Shown: positions 31,620-41,600, numbered from the stretch's first letter. The stretch is 64,000 bases of DNA from Ascarosepion bandense (GCA_037127315.1 JBBBDQ010000350.1:3066501-3130500), one strand, 5' to 3'. Made by a program: numbers and translations. Notes: a model not told the origin generated them from the letters alone.

Positions 31620-31975
31620 TCAGAAAGAGTTCCTCTACGTGCAAAGCACATTTCCTCTTGACATTTTTTTTTCACACAATTCCCACCTGTGGAATTCCCT
31701 TCCATATACTTGCTTCCCTGACAGCTACAATCTCCAGGAATTTAAATGTAAGGTCAATAGACATCTATCACACTAACTTGCATCCATTCTCACAAGCTCT
31801 TTTTCCATCTACTTCACCCCCATTCTCAGTATCCTCATCTGTTTATTACTCTCCTCCTGACATTTCCTATAACTAAACCCTATTTCTCATCACTTTCCCC
31901 TATGTAACCCCCTGCACAACAGTGGCAGTAGAATGCCTTGCTTGGGGTGAGATGATTAAAAAAAAACAAAAAAAC
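31620..31975 (+). pseudogene. LINE L1x 3' end in the opposite orientation
   Basis: The plus strand reads SHLWNSLPYTCFPDSYNLQE then FKCKVNRHLSH and a stop, the same ORF end as in 30692-31560. A 3' untranslated region follows, ending gaatgccttgcttggggtga gatgattaaaa. Only the last ~45 codons and the 3' UTR remain. It lies head to head with the previous fragment. Confidence 0.85.
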
Positions 31976-32101
31976 TATCAAACTTTTCATTTATCTCTGC
32001 TTGCATATATAATTCTGGTCATCCACTTGTAAAATCCCCACAATTTTTCATCTTGTTTCACATACTTCTAGAATGTTAATATTCAGTTTTTCCATCTGTC
32101 A

Positions 32102-32398
32102 GTTTATTGCTATACATGAGACATGTTTTGGAAATCATGTCTTTTTTGAGCCATGACTGATTAGGCAGAAAACTTTCCCACAGTAGGTTACTATTTCTTT
32201 CTGTGGTAGACTGGTTGCCAACTAAGGCTAGTGAACCTAATCTGTCCTGGTATTAAACCCATAGCTGGAAGGAGAAGAGATGGATTAGTACCTTTCCCGA
32301 GGAAGGGTATTTGCATGGAAGTGAATCAAACAAATTCTACTGTAATTTGAACTTGGCTCTCCAATTTCTCATTCTGAGTCAATATCCATTGCAACACT
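32102..32398 (-). mobile_element. Family A SINE, diverged
   Basis: Reverse complement carries gttgcaatggatattgactc (box A), a box B region (gttcaaattac), the body and a degraded tail. Many substitutions suggest an old copy. Confidence 0.78.
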
Positions 32399-32631
32399 CT
32401 AAACCAAGAAGACATATCATTTATTTCGTAAGGCACAGACTGAACCCCTCCATAAATAAAAAATTGTATGTATCTTTCACCAGAGGTGAAGAAACAAAAG
32501 AACTATGGAAAGGGGAGATGAAAAAAGAGAGAAAAGACAAGGTCATCAAGTTTAGAAAAGTTACTAAAAGTATGTGCTTTTTTTTTGTTCTAAAACTCTT
32601 TTCATACTTATTTTTTTAAAATTTGGCATTG

Positions 32632-33010
32632 TAAGTACCTCCACTAATTTTGCTCTCAGGGAGGCTAGTCTGATCGATGCTAATGGGGGGTAGGAGCAAT
32701 TGTCTATGATGGTTAATAGATAGCAGCTTCGTTTTGGAAGCATTAAAATTCGTAAGCCATTTTTTACCCCAGTCCACCACAGATTGGAGGTCCTTTTTAA
32801 GCTCAGTAGTGAGGTTTGCTTTGTCAAGCTTGGCAGATTTTTGATTGAGTCGAGAGTAAGCAATCGTGTCGTCAGCATATATGCCTACTTGGGATCTTAT
32901 TACATCGGGAAGATCATTAATGCAGATCAGGAACAGCATTGGACCTACAATAGAGCCTTGAGGGATACCTGAGTTAATATGGTAGTATTGGGAGGCATGT
33001 ACAATCATAA
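32632..33010 (-). pseudogene. LINE L1x reverse-transcriptase palm fragment
   Basis: The minus frame reads SGIPQGSIVGPMLFLICIND then GIYADDTIAYSRL near 32880, followed by LTTELKKDLQSVVDWGKKWL, with TKLLSINHHRQ near 32720. PQGS and YADD are the conserved palm motifs, with the catalytic Asp pair intact. It overlaps in LINE coordinates with the start of 30692-31560, so the two fragments come from separate insertions. It ends after LPESKI near 32640, where non-LINE sequence begins. Confidence 0.88.
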
Positions 33011-33089
33011 TGTTAGCAGGCTAAAATTAAGAGAGTTTCTGATGTGGCTCAAACTTGCATTCTGTATATTTTCATGTTAGCAAAATTAT

Positions 33090-33320
33090 GAATGGAACCA
33101 TGGATAACAAGGTAGCATCTAAAAGCAGAATTAACATGTTTTTAGAGGTAGAAGGAAGCATTATGCCCACCATGAAGAGGTGGATATGCACAAAAAAGTA
33201 TTTAAATATCTGAAGGAATCAAAATGAAAATACCACCTGACGTAATTATCAAATTCTCACATTTAAAGGAAACTGAAGACCAGCCATGAAGGCTAAAAGA
33301 AAATCTGCAACCATGAAAGT
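33090..33320 (+). repeat. Interspersed repeat R4, copy 1 (empty site)
   Basis: It shares gtagcatctaa(a/c)agcagaatt, aacatgttttta, gaaggaagcat, tcacttttaaaggaaa and catgaaggctaaaag with 39955-40150 plus 40470-40500. Here the sequence is uninterrupted, so it marks the pre-insertion state of the other copy. Confidence 0.72.
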
Positions 33321-33456
33321 GAAAAGAAAATATGCAACCACCACAAAGCAATCTACTCACTACCAGATACATGTATATATTTTCTAGAAATGTCTACTGA
33401 TTGAAAAAAAAAAAAAAAAAAATCAGCAAAATCATTGTGGAGAACTTGTTGAAATT

Positions 33457-33644
33457 CATTGCCTGGTTCACACTCCACCCACGTCTATTGAACAGGTGAA
33501 GGGGCTCATCCCTTGTTTCCTGTTTAGGATGTGGTTTCTGGTTTTTCTCTTTTCCAATCTTTTCACTCTTACGTAGCCCCCTGCGCATCAGTGGCGTTTT
33601 CGCCTTGCTTGGGGTGATATGATAAAAAAAAAAAAAAAAAAAAA
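33457..33644 (+). mobile_element. Short retroposon, family B
   Basis: The copy starts ttgcctggttcacactccac, runs through the family words and ends ccttgcttggggtgatatga with about 20 A residues. The 3' tail matches the LINE L1x tail. A poly(A) run also precedes it at about 33403. Confidence 0.85.
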
Positions 33645-33659
33645 GAACTGGCGAAAACT

Positions 33660-34240
33660 GAATATGAAATGATGATAATTTTTCATTTTAGAAATTTAAA
33701 AATGTTTCTTTGCTTGAAATCAGAAACAATCTAAAAAGTATCACAAAAGCCAGTAACAAAGAACCTAACCTCTGTCCATAAACCAATGCTACAAAACTCA
33801 AGTTCAATCCACAAATGCAAAATTTAAAGTTGAAATAAATAAAATGACTACAGTAAAATATTTTTTTAAAAGAAGTCAAATTACTAAACAGAAAAACCTT
33901 CAAATATGAATCACAACAAATTTACCATGAGTGATCATAGATTTAAAATTGTAAACAGAATGTTAACATTTTTTTTTTATTCAGACAATCACTGTTTTCT
34001 ATTGGTAAGAAAGGTTAAATATATTTTATTTTTATAAACAAAATTCCTATTTTATAGAGCTTGTTTATAATTGGCTGATTTTAAAAAATATTTTTTTTAC
34101 AGTTTATCAACCACTTTTTAGGTTATTTAAAGTCAAAACATTTTGGATTGTGGGAATAGTTTTTTTTGTTTTTTTTTCTTCCTGCAAGTAAATATTACAT
34201 AAATCACTTTTTGTTAATAATGATTATTCCAAATACAATT
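33660..34240. other. AT-rich DNA, no feature
   Basis: No repeat partner in the window, no open frame of note and no RNA motif. Confidence 0.45.
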
Positions 34241-34245
34241 GTTAA

Positions 34246-34399
34246 TATTTAACCCACAACTGGGGGTGGGGCAGATGAATTCATACATTTCCCCAAGGGT
34301 ATTTGCACGCAAATGAATGTAACAAACCTGACTAGAATGTAAACTTGGCTCTCCGATTTGTCATTCAGAGCTGTTAACCATTACACTACCTGCACATCC
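34246..34399 (-). mobile_element. SINE 5' half, family D
   Basis: Read in reverse it has ggatgtgcaggtagtgtaat (box A variant), a box B region with ttctagtcaggtttgtt, and part of the body (tgcgtgcaaatacccttggg). The head word tagtgtaatggttaacagc differs from family A (tggtgcagtggatatcggc) and resembles the heads at 36991-37170 and 51194, so this is a sister family sharing the body. Confidence 0.6.
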
Positions 34400-34655
34400 A
34401 CCTGTTTATGAAAAAGAAAGTACCAGAAAAATGTTTAAAGATCTCTTCAGATGCTGAAAATTGGTGAATACTATCATTTTTGCCAATTTTTAAATGGGGA
34501 TGACAAGAAATGAGAAGTAAACATGGCAAATCATTTTAACCCTGTTATGTAGGAAGAAAATGCCGATACCGACATGTATGGTCAAACACAGATCTCCAGG
34601 CAACAAAAGTAACTGTTGAATGAATTGTGCTACTGGGATCACATGACCATAAGTA

Positions 34656-34961
34656 TCTAAACTTATTTATAAATGGAACTTTGTCTCTATGTGTGTGTGT
34701 GTGTCCGTTACCTATACACTCCGAAACGGCTGAAAGGATTTTCTTTAAAATTTACACAGTTGTACTATAAGCATCTGTGAGTGTTCTCAGCTAGGTTTTG
34801 TGTCGACATACCCCCAATAAATATTGAAAATCGATAATCGAAAAAAATCGCGTTAGAGGAGTGTTCTGATTTTATTCAAATTTGATACACTCATAGACAA
34901 AGACATAAGAAATGATATTCAGAAGTTTCAAGGTTGCAGTTCTTACAATAGTGCAGAAAAT

Positions 34962-34995
<34 letters not shown>

Positions 34996-35167
34996 CAAGA
35001 TGTTTGTGTGTGTGTCTGTTTATATGTCCTTTATACAAATCCACAATTTTTATCCGATTCTCACCAAACTTCACACAAATATTCTTTAGGCTGAATCTGA
35101 GCTCCAGGACCACGGAGTAGTTTTAAAGCTTTCATTACACCCAAGCAACACTGGGCTATACTGCTAG
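34656..35167 (+). mobile_element. Non-autonomous Helitron, copy 2
   Basis: Starts TCTAAACTTATTTATAAATG after an A, ends CTAG before a T, with the hairpin segment cacccaagcaacactgggct upstream of the end. It shares the 5' part with copy 1, then has a (TA)n run and the module tatccgattctcaccaaact, which copy 3 also has but copies 1 and 4 replace with other sequence. Confidence 0.86.
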
Positions 35168-35169
35168 TA

Positions 35170-35800
35170 TAGTATATAAAGCACTTGAACAAAAATCTGA
35201 GGGTGTTCTGTGTTGTGCATCTTTGAAGAGATTGTTTCTGAGTGAATTACTTAAGAGAATTATTTCAAGAGCATAACTGTGTATCATCTGAAGGAGGTTT
35301 TTTTTTTGTTAACTTTACACAAAGATACCAAATATAATAACTCACTAATAGCGAGTTATCAAAAGTTCCCATCAGAATAACATTACAAAAGTGAACGTTA
35401 TAGAAAAAAAAAAACCTACCAAAGACCTTCATTTATATGTGGATGAGAAGGTTGTTTCACTCAAGCATAAACAAAGCAACTTACATTTGAATAGTGAATT
35501 ATTTTATTAAATAAACAAAATCTTGTCATGTGAACATTTTTGGTAGGACATGGCTCAGATAAGTTCCCTCATCAGAGAGAGTTTACTCATAAAAAAAAAA
35601 TCTAACCTCAAAACAAACTTACTTACAATTGACATACAGCAGTTGTCCCTAAATATATTGACTGTTTTAATTCAGTGCAAAGGAGGAAAGATAAGAGGTA
35701 AGAAAGGTGGATAAAAAAAATTAAATGAACAAAAAAAAAAAAAAGATTTATTAGCCCGAGTTATTGCTCAAAGTCTGGATAATGATAAATTAAGGGGGAA
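35170..35800. other. Mostly unassigned AT-rich DNA before the hammerhead array
   Basis: No repeat partner was found. From about 35740 (ttagcccgagttattgctca) base composition becomes less AT-rich, and this may be the 5' end of the element that holds the hammerhead-like units. Confidence 0.4.
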
Positions 35801-35883
35801 GCTTCCTAGTAAGGCTGATAACTTTTCAGCAACCTCTAATATATCGGTTGAGTTTCGATCATGGCCAGAAGCAAGTAGATGTG

Positions 35884-35935
35884 TCTAGCCACACTGATGA
35901 GTTGTGATATAGCGAAACAGGTTTGTATGAAGATG
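35884..35935 (+). ncRNA. Hammerhead ribozyme-like motif 1
   Basis: Core elements in order: CTGATGA (35893-35899), stem II GTTGT-gat-ATAGC with two G-U pairs, GAAA (35913-35916), a minimal stem III (C, loop aggttt, G) and a GTA cleavage triplet at 35924-35926. This is the type I order with a very short stem III, known from Penelope-like elements and retrozymes. Stem I pairing is weak here (only the two innermost pairs obvious), so activity is doubtful for this unit on its own. Confidence 0.6.
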
Positions 35936-36191
35936 ACTAATATATTATGTTCTCATTACAATTGAACTCTCTAGAGAAGAAAATTTTAAAACAGTTTCTA
36001 CTTCTGTTATATATGCATTACTCTTCAGAAATGAATTGAGTTCTTTCGGTGACTGGTGTATGTATACACTGCTTATACAACACATTAAAATTTCCCTTCT
36101 CTGATATCATACACTTATGGCTAGGGGGTAGCGACTCCAACTGATACTAAATTGGTCGAATTTCGATCACGACCAGAAGCAAGTGGATGTG

Positions 36192-36245
36192 TCTAGACAC
36201 ACTGATGAGCTGTGATATAGCGAAACAGGTTTGTATATGGATGAC
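36192..36245 (+). ncRNA. Hammerhead ribozyme-like motif 2
   Basis: CTGATGA (36202-36208), stem II GCTGT-gat-ATAGC (five pairs including one G-U), GAAA (36222-36225), short stem III and GTA at 36233-36235. Every invariant core position is present. A perfect 14-nt palindrome (tgtgtctagacaca) lies just upstream and could compete with stem I, which is otherwise weak. Confidence 0.65.
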
Positions 36246-36373
36246 TATCATTCATTCAGTAATGAATTAGAACACTCTCACTACTGGCGTATGAATACAT
36301 GGTATATCACACGCTAAAAGCCTGCCTCCTTCTACCGAGCGCCCATAGCTCAGAGGCAAAAAGCAATTGGATG

Positions 36374-36424
36374 TCTAACCGTACTGATGAGCTGTGACAC
36401 AGCGAATCAGATCTGTCTGCGGAT

Positions 36425-36428
<4 letters not shown>
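36374..36428 (+). ncRNA. Hammerhead ribozyme-like motif 3 (core change)
   Basis: CTGATGA (36384-36390) and stem II GCTGT-gac-ACAGC, in which the G-U pair of unit 2 is G-C, a compensating change. The next box is GAAT instead of GAAA (36404-36407), and the cleavage triplet is GTC (36415-36417). Stem I is the best of the three: ccgta (36379-36383) pairs with tgcgg (36418-36422). The A-to-T change at the base of stem III probably lowers or abolishes cleavage. Confidence 0.58.
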
Positions 36429-36455
<27 letters not shown>

Positions 36456-36985
36456 ATGGGAAGAGCATGATAGATATATAGAGGTAATGATGGAAAAAAC
36501 AAAATGAAAGGCAACTCAGGATGGAAAGGTATAAAGAAATTCCACAGATTAAAATTCTTTTTAATATAGAGCAAAAGATAGATAAGAGAGAGTGGAAAAT
36601 ACTTGTACATACTTTATTCTTTGTTTGCTCATGAAACTAATTCCTGTTTGTATACAGAGATAAAAGTAATTGCTGGGCAACAAGAAAATTGGAAAGGAAA
36701 ATGAAGAGAATGAGAAGAGGTAGGTAAAGGAGAGCACAAAGTATGAGAAATCATGTTTAATAATCTTAGTTAAACATCAGCATTTATGTCCAACTGGCCA
36801 TTAATTTAGATTTGTTGAGAAACATGCTAATCAGATATTGTTTACATTTGTCTGTCTGTCTCTCACACACATACACGCACGTAGCTGACCATAGTCAGGA
36901 TTATCGAGTCAATGTGACCGATCCTTTCCTTAGCTGCCTCATCAGGGCTATGTACAATTTTGAATTCAGTGTTTTCCTTCTCCTA
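36456..36985. other. Unassigned DNA
   Basis: The interval begins with the (TA)n run that closes the hammerhead array. No coding or repeat signal could be assigned after it. Confidence 0.4.
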
Positions 36986-36990
36986 GATGA

Positions 36991-37170
36991 GTTGCCACTT
37001 AAGGCAACCCAGTCTGATCTACTATTTACCCATAGCTGAGGGAGAAGATTTGGATCCATCGCTTTCCCAAGAGTATTAGCACATGTGAATGTAATGAACG
37101 CTACTAAAATTTGAACTTGGCCCTCCGATTCCTCAGTCCATGCCGTAATCCATTACTCTCACATGCCTAC
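36991..37170 (-). mobile_element. SINE, family D, 3'-truncated
   Basis: Reverse complement has gagagtaatggattacggca (head), a box B region ccaagttcaaattttagtag and body tactcttgggaaagcgatgg. It shares the body with family A but not the head. Confidence 0.6.
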
Positions 37171-37210
37171 ACACATGTGAAGCATAATATTACAATTTAT
37201 AGCAAAAGTA

Positions 37211-37212
<2 letters not shown>

Positions 37213-37247
<35 letters not shown>
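37213..37247. repeat. (TTA)n microsatellite
   Basis: About twelve uninterrupted ATT units. Confidence 0.97.
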
Positions 37248-37279
37248 TCCCCCATTCAAATTGAATGTAAGGTGTTAGA

Positions 37280-37795
37280 GTATTGCAAATTTTAAAAGAA
37301 ATTCTTCTTTTGTGTAGTGTCCCTGTGTCTGTTTAGGACATAGGTGATTATAGTTCTCCACAAGTTGTCTGCTCCTGGTATCTCTAGCATTTAACTTTAC
37401 TATCCCTCTTTGTCCTTTGCTCTACTATCCAATCAGGCAAATGTTCTGTTTCTCTCTGCCTCTCCTGTCATCGATATGGGAAATTGATAATTCTCCAAAC
37501 CCTCTTTTCTCATGTCACAGAAACTTCAACTGTGACTGATTTTAAGTGTCAAATGTTCTTTTAGTTTCTATTTTCTTTAAAACATCTATTCTCATAGAAG
37601 AGCATCTCTGTCAGTTCAAGCCTCATCATCTGCAAGAAAATTGCCCAGCATTGACTGTTATATAGGAAAATAAATGACATAATACCTTGCTTATTTTATG
37701 GATAGTATCTTTTGCTATTCCAAATGCCTTCAGTTTTCTGTCATATTTTTATTGTTTCTTACCATTTTTATAAGAAGTTTAAGTTTCTAACAGAG
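37280..37795 (-). pseudogene. LINE L2x C-terminal relic, minus strand
   Basis: The minus strand contains MRKEGLENYQF near 37510 (compare MRKxGLENLxLTG) and the family's terminal stretch near 37340-37320 (TCGEL, then a TDTGT-like end; the same terminal segment as WRAMIAxVLKGHGT). Stops and indels are frequent. It lies immediately head to head with the plus-strand fragment that follows. Confidence 0.65.
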
Positions 37796-37796
37796 G

Positions 37797-38330
37797 ATGA
37801 AAGCCTATTGGCATTGCCAAGGATGCATTCCAAAAGCTAAGTAGAGTATTAAGAGACAAGAATATTTTGCTGGAAATAAAGAAGAGAGTACTGAATTGTT
37901 ATGTGATGTCTGTCCTTCAATATGGCAGTGAATGCTGACATCAAATATGAAGCAACCTAAATGTGGTTCTACAGAAGGATGCTGAGGATATTATGAACCA
38001 AACGTGAGCAACGACAAGGTTTTGGAGAGGATGGAATAAAAAATGAAATTGATACTTATCATCAGGAAAAGACAGCTGAAGTTTCTAAGACATGTAATAA
38101 AGAAAGGCTTGGAGAATCTGATACTCACAGGACAGATAGATGGAAAGAAAGTCAAGGAAAGCAACATGTGAGATACTTGATGAGTTTGATAAAATGGGTG
38201 GCAGAGCAGGGTTTAGGAGCGGTAAGAAGAGAAAGGGTGTTAGGGTTAACGAGATGTGGAAGGCCATGATTGCCTACTTCCTGAAGGGATACGGCACATG
38301 GAAGTTTCTTGTGCCTATAATTTATAGCAC
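37797..38330 (+). pseudogene. LINE L2x C-terminal relic, plus strand
   Basis: In order, the plus strand gives ASKKLS-like GCIPKAK, LEIKKRVLNCYVMSVLQYGS-like sequence (gaagagagtactgaattgtt, then caatatggcagtgaatgctg), WFYRRMLRI-like, RKRQLKFLRHVIKKGLENLI near 38070-38120 and WKAMIAYFLKGYGT near 38258-38300. The stretch 38140-38379 is a 79-codon open piece of it. The upstream catalytic region is absent. Confidence 0.8.
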
Positions 38331-38345
38331 CCATTGTTTTGGCCT

Positions 38346-38580
38346 TGTTGGAGCCAGATATAAAAACCCAAAGAAGTAATAGAGTTAAACAAATATATTT
38401 AACAAAGACAGTAGTACAAATATACACCAGTGAGAGATTATTAGAATGACTGTTAGTCTGGCTGTCAGAGTTATCTGCTGGAATAGACCTGCTTTCACTC
38501 TCTGCTCTCTACAAAACAGAACTGCTACTTATATATAGTTTGGAAGAGTTCATGTGTCATATGGGTAAGTCACCATAACA
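38346..38580 (-). mobile_element. Short LTR-like unit (235 bp)
   Basis: On the minus strand the unit begins TGTTATGGTGAC and ends GGCTCCAACA, so it has TG...CA ends. A TATA-like word (actatatataagtagc) lies about 45 bp from its start. No target duplication is visible (ggcct versus ccaat), and no partner copy is in the window, so the call is tentative. Confidence 0.45.
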
Positions 38581-38757
38581 CCAATCTTTGGCTTATCTTT
38601 TGTCTTGCAGTTAATAATTAGCCTTTTCTTCCTAACTTCCTTTGCTATCTTGTCCAGAAGATTTGCAATTTTCCTTCTCAGTCTGCCAACATACTTCTTT
38701 TGTCATTTTTAGAGAAGAATTTTTCTATGCCTTTAATAAAAAGAAACAGTCAAATAG

Positions 38758-39169
38758 TGTGGTGGGATCTCCCCTTTGTATATGATAATGGACTTGACTG
38801 AGTATACATATACTCCTGCCATAGAGAGAACACAGTTGAGAGTGGAGAGTAATCAGAGATCCGTGCGAATTATCAGAGAGTACCGGAACTGATAAGTTAC
38901 TGAGAGATACCGAAGTTATCCAGAGACTACCACATCAGAAGTCAGACTAGCCCTGAGTTCCACTCAGCTAGAATAATATACACAGATATACTATTTCCAA
39001 CGACTTCACTTCAAGTCTTGTATATATTTATTTCTTACTAATAGTATTCCTGGATTTACTAACCTGTGTTCAAGTTTGTATATTACATTCAATATAACCT
39101 ACTTTTCTATCTCCATACCTGTTTTGTTGTTCATTATTTTGTGCAATTCCTCACCCAGAATCCACAACA
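38758..39169 (+). mobile_element. Solo LTR, family LTR-2 (412 bp), with 5-bp target duplication
   Basis: Starts TGTGGTGGGATCTCCCC, ends CCACAACA, and is flanked by AATAG at 38753-38757 and 39170-39174. It matches the minus-strand unit at 29328-29715. No internal region is present, so it arose by LTR-LTR recombination. The 5-bp duplication fits Gypsy or Copia type integration. Confidence 0.88.
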
Positions 39170-39179
39170 AATAGGAAAG

Positions 39180-39950
39180 CCTCCATTTAAAAATCCTTCA
39201 CTAAAAATAGTAAAATCAAAATAACTTCTGCTGAGTCTTGAATTCAGACTTTTAGAGCATGTTTTTCAGTGTTTTCCTATGATGAAGCCAGATATAATCA
39301 ATTACCCTTCCTCTTCAAACCTTTATGGCCTGGTGAGAGTACAATTGTTTATTTTATTTGCAATCATGATAAACAACAACATTGTATAAAAACTCTTAAC
39401 TTAAAATGTTACAGCAACATGGTGTAAAACTCTTAACAAAATAATATACAGATGACTTGTAGAGGACTTCCTCTGTGCTTTGGAATAAAAAAACAAAACA
39501 AAAAAATAAAATTGAACTTTACATTTCTCTACCAACAAATGTTTCCACTTTCTAACCAAATAATTGATTTAAAGACTAATTCTTATCTAATTTCTACTTA
39601 AGAGTTATTTGTTGCTATTAAATATCAACTGTATGCCATAAATGGACATGATGACCATCCCTGTTTATAAAAGGATAACTTTGAAGTGGAAAGCTTAATG
39701 ATTGATAGAGAATCCATCACTCATCCCATATAAAATTAATTTATTTGTTAGCCCACTATAACGTGAAAGATAGAGTGAAATAGTTAAAAAAAAAAAAGTT
39801 CCCACTCCCCATCGAATTCACATTGTTGATCACAGCCTTAAATAACAGTGTGTGTGTGTGTTACATGCACAAAACCATAAGCAAAAATTATGCCCCTACA
39901 TCTAAAAATGTTAATGTTTGAACTTATTGAACATTTTTTACTCCAATCAA
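39180..39950. other. AT-rich DNA, no feature
   Basis: No coding, RNA or repeat signal beyond short homopolymers. Confidence 0.45.
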
Positions 39951-40147
39951 AATAGGAATGGATCTGTGGGTAGCATCTAACAGCAGAATTAACATGTTTT
40001 TAAGGATTGAAGGAAGCATGATGCCTACCATAAAAAGGTAAATATGTATTAAACAAAAAAAATGCATTTGCAGAAGGAATCTAGATGAAAATAATGCCTG
40101 CTGTAATAATCAAATTTTCACTTTTAAAGGAAATTGAGAAGCAGTCA

Positions 40148-40318
40148 TTTTTTTTTTTTTAATCATAATGCTGACGTGTAGGGGGCTACATAATAGTGAA
40201 AAGATTGGAAAAGAGAAAGCCAGAAACCACATCCTAAACAGGAACAAGGGATGAGAACTCTTAACTTGTTCAATAGACGTGGGTAGAGTGTGAACCGGGC
40301 AATAGATAGATCTATCTA
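40148..40318 (-). mobile_element. Short retroposon, family B, first of a tandem pair
   Basis: Poly(T) at 40148 marks the 3' end in reverse. The unit then reads gggggctacataatagtgaa, cacatcctaaacaggaacaa and ends gtgtgaaccgggcaatagat. The ccttgcttggggtga part of the tail has been lost. Confidence 0.8.
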
Positions 40319-40348
40319 CTCCAATTGAAAAAAAAAAAAAAAAAAAAA

Positions 40349-40470
40349 CAAAGTGAGAAGATTGGAAAAGAGAAAGCCAGAAACCACATCCTAAACAGGG
40401 AACAAGGGATGAGCCTCTTAAGTTGTTCAATAGACGTGGGTGGAGTGTGAACTGGGCAATAGATAGATCT
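40349..40470 (-). mobile_element. Short retroposon, family B, second of a tandem pair
   Basis: It is separated from the first by tctatctactccaattgaaa and a poly(A) run, and lacks the 3' tail. The two share agattggaaaagagaaagcc and ggcaatagatagatct. The pair most likely arose by local duplication. Confidence 0.78.
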
Positions 40471-40509
40471 CATGAAGACTAAAAGGGAGGAAAACGTGTT
40501 GAAATTAAA

Positions 40510-41110
40510 AATGGTGAAAAATCTTGACATTTATTGTTATGAAATTTATAATTATATGCAATTCCACTGACAAAAACCAGCAGAGCTTAAGGTCCCTACA
40601 GAAATGGACACAACATACACATTAATAAATGAGAGAGAGAGAGTGCTGATTTTCATATAACTTCCAATTAGTTTCTCATCAAGAAGTCAAAATGATCATC
40701 TGAATGCTTGATGAAAAAAAAAAAAAAAATTCATAATCAAAAGCAAGTAATTCAGAATATACAGAAAAATGATTCTCTGAAGGTAAATTTCATCAGAAAA
40801 ATATATACATTTTATAATTCAGAATGAACTTAAAAACAAAAAGTTTTATCTGAGAATTCTATAAATTTCCAAGATTTATTCAAATAACAATATCAGTAGC
40901 ACAAAATCAATTTACCACAATTTTTCAATTGATCCATTTTACAATGTTAGTCAGATAGAGAACTATGCAACTAGACAGAGACTTTTTTAATGGAACAAGA
41001 TACTGAGCAGAAGATATATATATATTTGTAAAAATATACTCAGTTATGATCTGAGATTAAGGACAGTATGGCTAAATAAAAAGAAGACATGAGGAAAACT
41101 GTATTTAACT
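40510..41110. other. AT-rich DNA, no feature
   Basis: Nothing was recognised apart from poly(A) runs and a short (GA)n near 40630. Confidence 0.45.
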
Positions 41111-41114
41111 TGCC

Positions 41115-41600
41115 AGAATGTATCTAAAATTCAATAAAACAAATTACAGAGAATATTTTTTTAAAGTTTTTAAGAATAATGTATAGTTAAAATTTTTAGA
41201 TAAAGCTTCCATAGAACATTAGATAAACATCAATCTGTTGCCAAGCAGTTTAAATAAACCGCTGTGTTAAAAAATACATTTCTGCAATATTCTAAATTTA
41301 AAGTAAATAATATTTGTTTCAAATCAGATTAATTATACTTTAAATCAGCCAATATTCCACAAATAAAGTTTCAGAGAAGCGTATTTTATTTTTGGAAGAT
41401 TTTTTTTAATATAGAGAATTACATTATGATAAAAGATGACTAAAAAAAAAAAAAAAAAAAAAAATCAATGTCATAATAATTTATGTTTGAAATACACCAG
41501 AATATTCTTTAAAACTAAAATGAAAGTTTCAAGAAGAATATTAAAAAATGAAAAATTTATTTTAAACCTTAGATATCACTTTTTCTGTAGTCATACTTAG
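41115..41600 (+). repeat. AT-rich dispersed repeat, copy 2
   Basis: This is the partner of 3800-4290 (see that entry). The matching words occur in the same order and orientation. No Helitron interrupts this copy. Confidence 0.6.

Larger units (their letters stand above)
35820..36425 (+). repeat. Tandem units each carrying a hammerhead-like core
   Basis: Three related units follow each other. The core CTGATGA starts at 35893, 36202 and 36384, giving spacings of 309 and 182 bp. Besides the core, units share ggtcgaatttcgatca / ggttgagtttcgatcat, gaccagaagcaag, gatgtgtctag and, in the spacer, aatgaattgag / aatgaattaga and actggtgtatg / actggcgtatg. The third unit is shortened in its 5' part. The array ends in a (TA)n run at 36427-36455. 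Tandem organisation is typical of ribozyme-bearing non-autonomous retroelements, which is inference here. Confidence 0.75.
39955..40500 (+). repeat. Interspersed repeat R4, copy 2, interrupted by family B retroposons
   Basis: The left part ends at gaagcagtcat (40147) and the right part resumes at catgaagactaaaaggga (40471). In copy 1 these are continuous (cagccatgaaggctaaaag, about 33284). The 320 bp between are two family B units. Confidence 0.72.

Noticed and set aside
38085..38427. Overlapping minus-strand frames of 60-91 codons
   Set aside because: They are shadows of the plus-strand LINE C-terminus and of the LTR-like unit.
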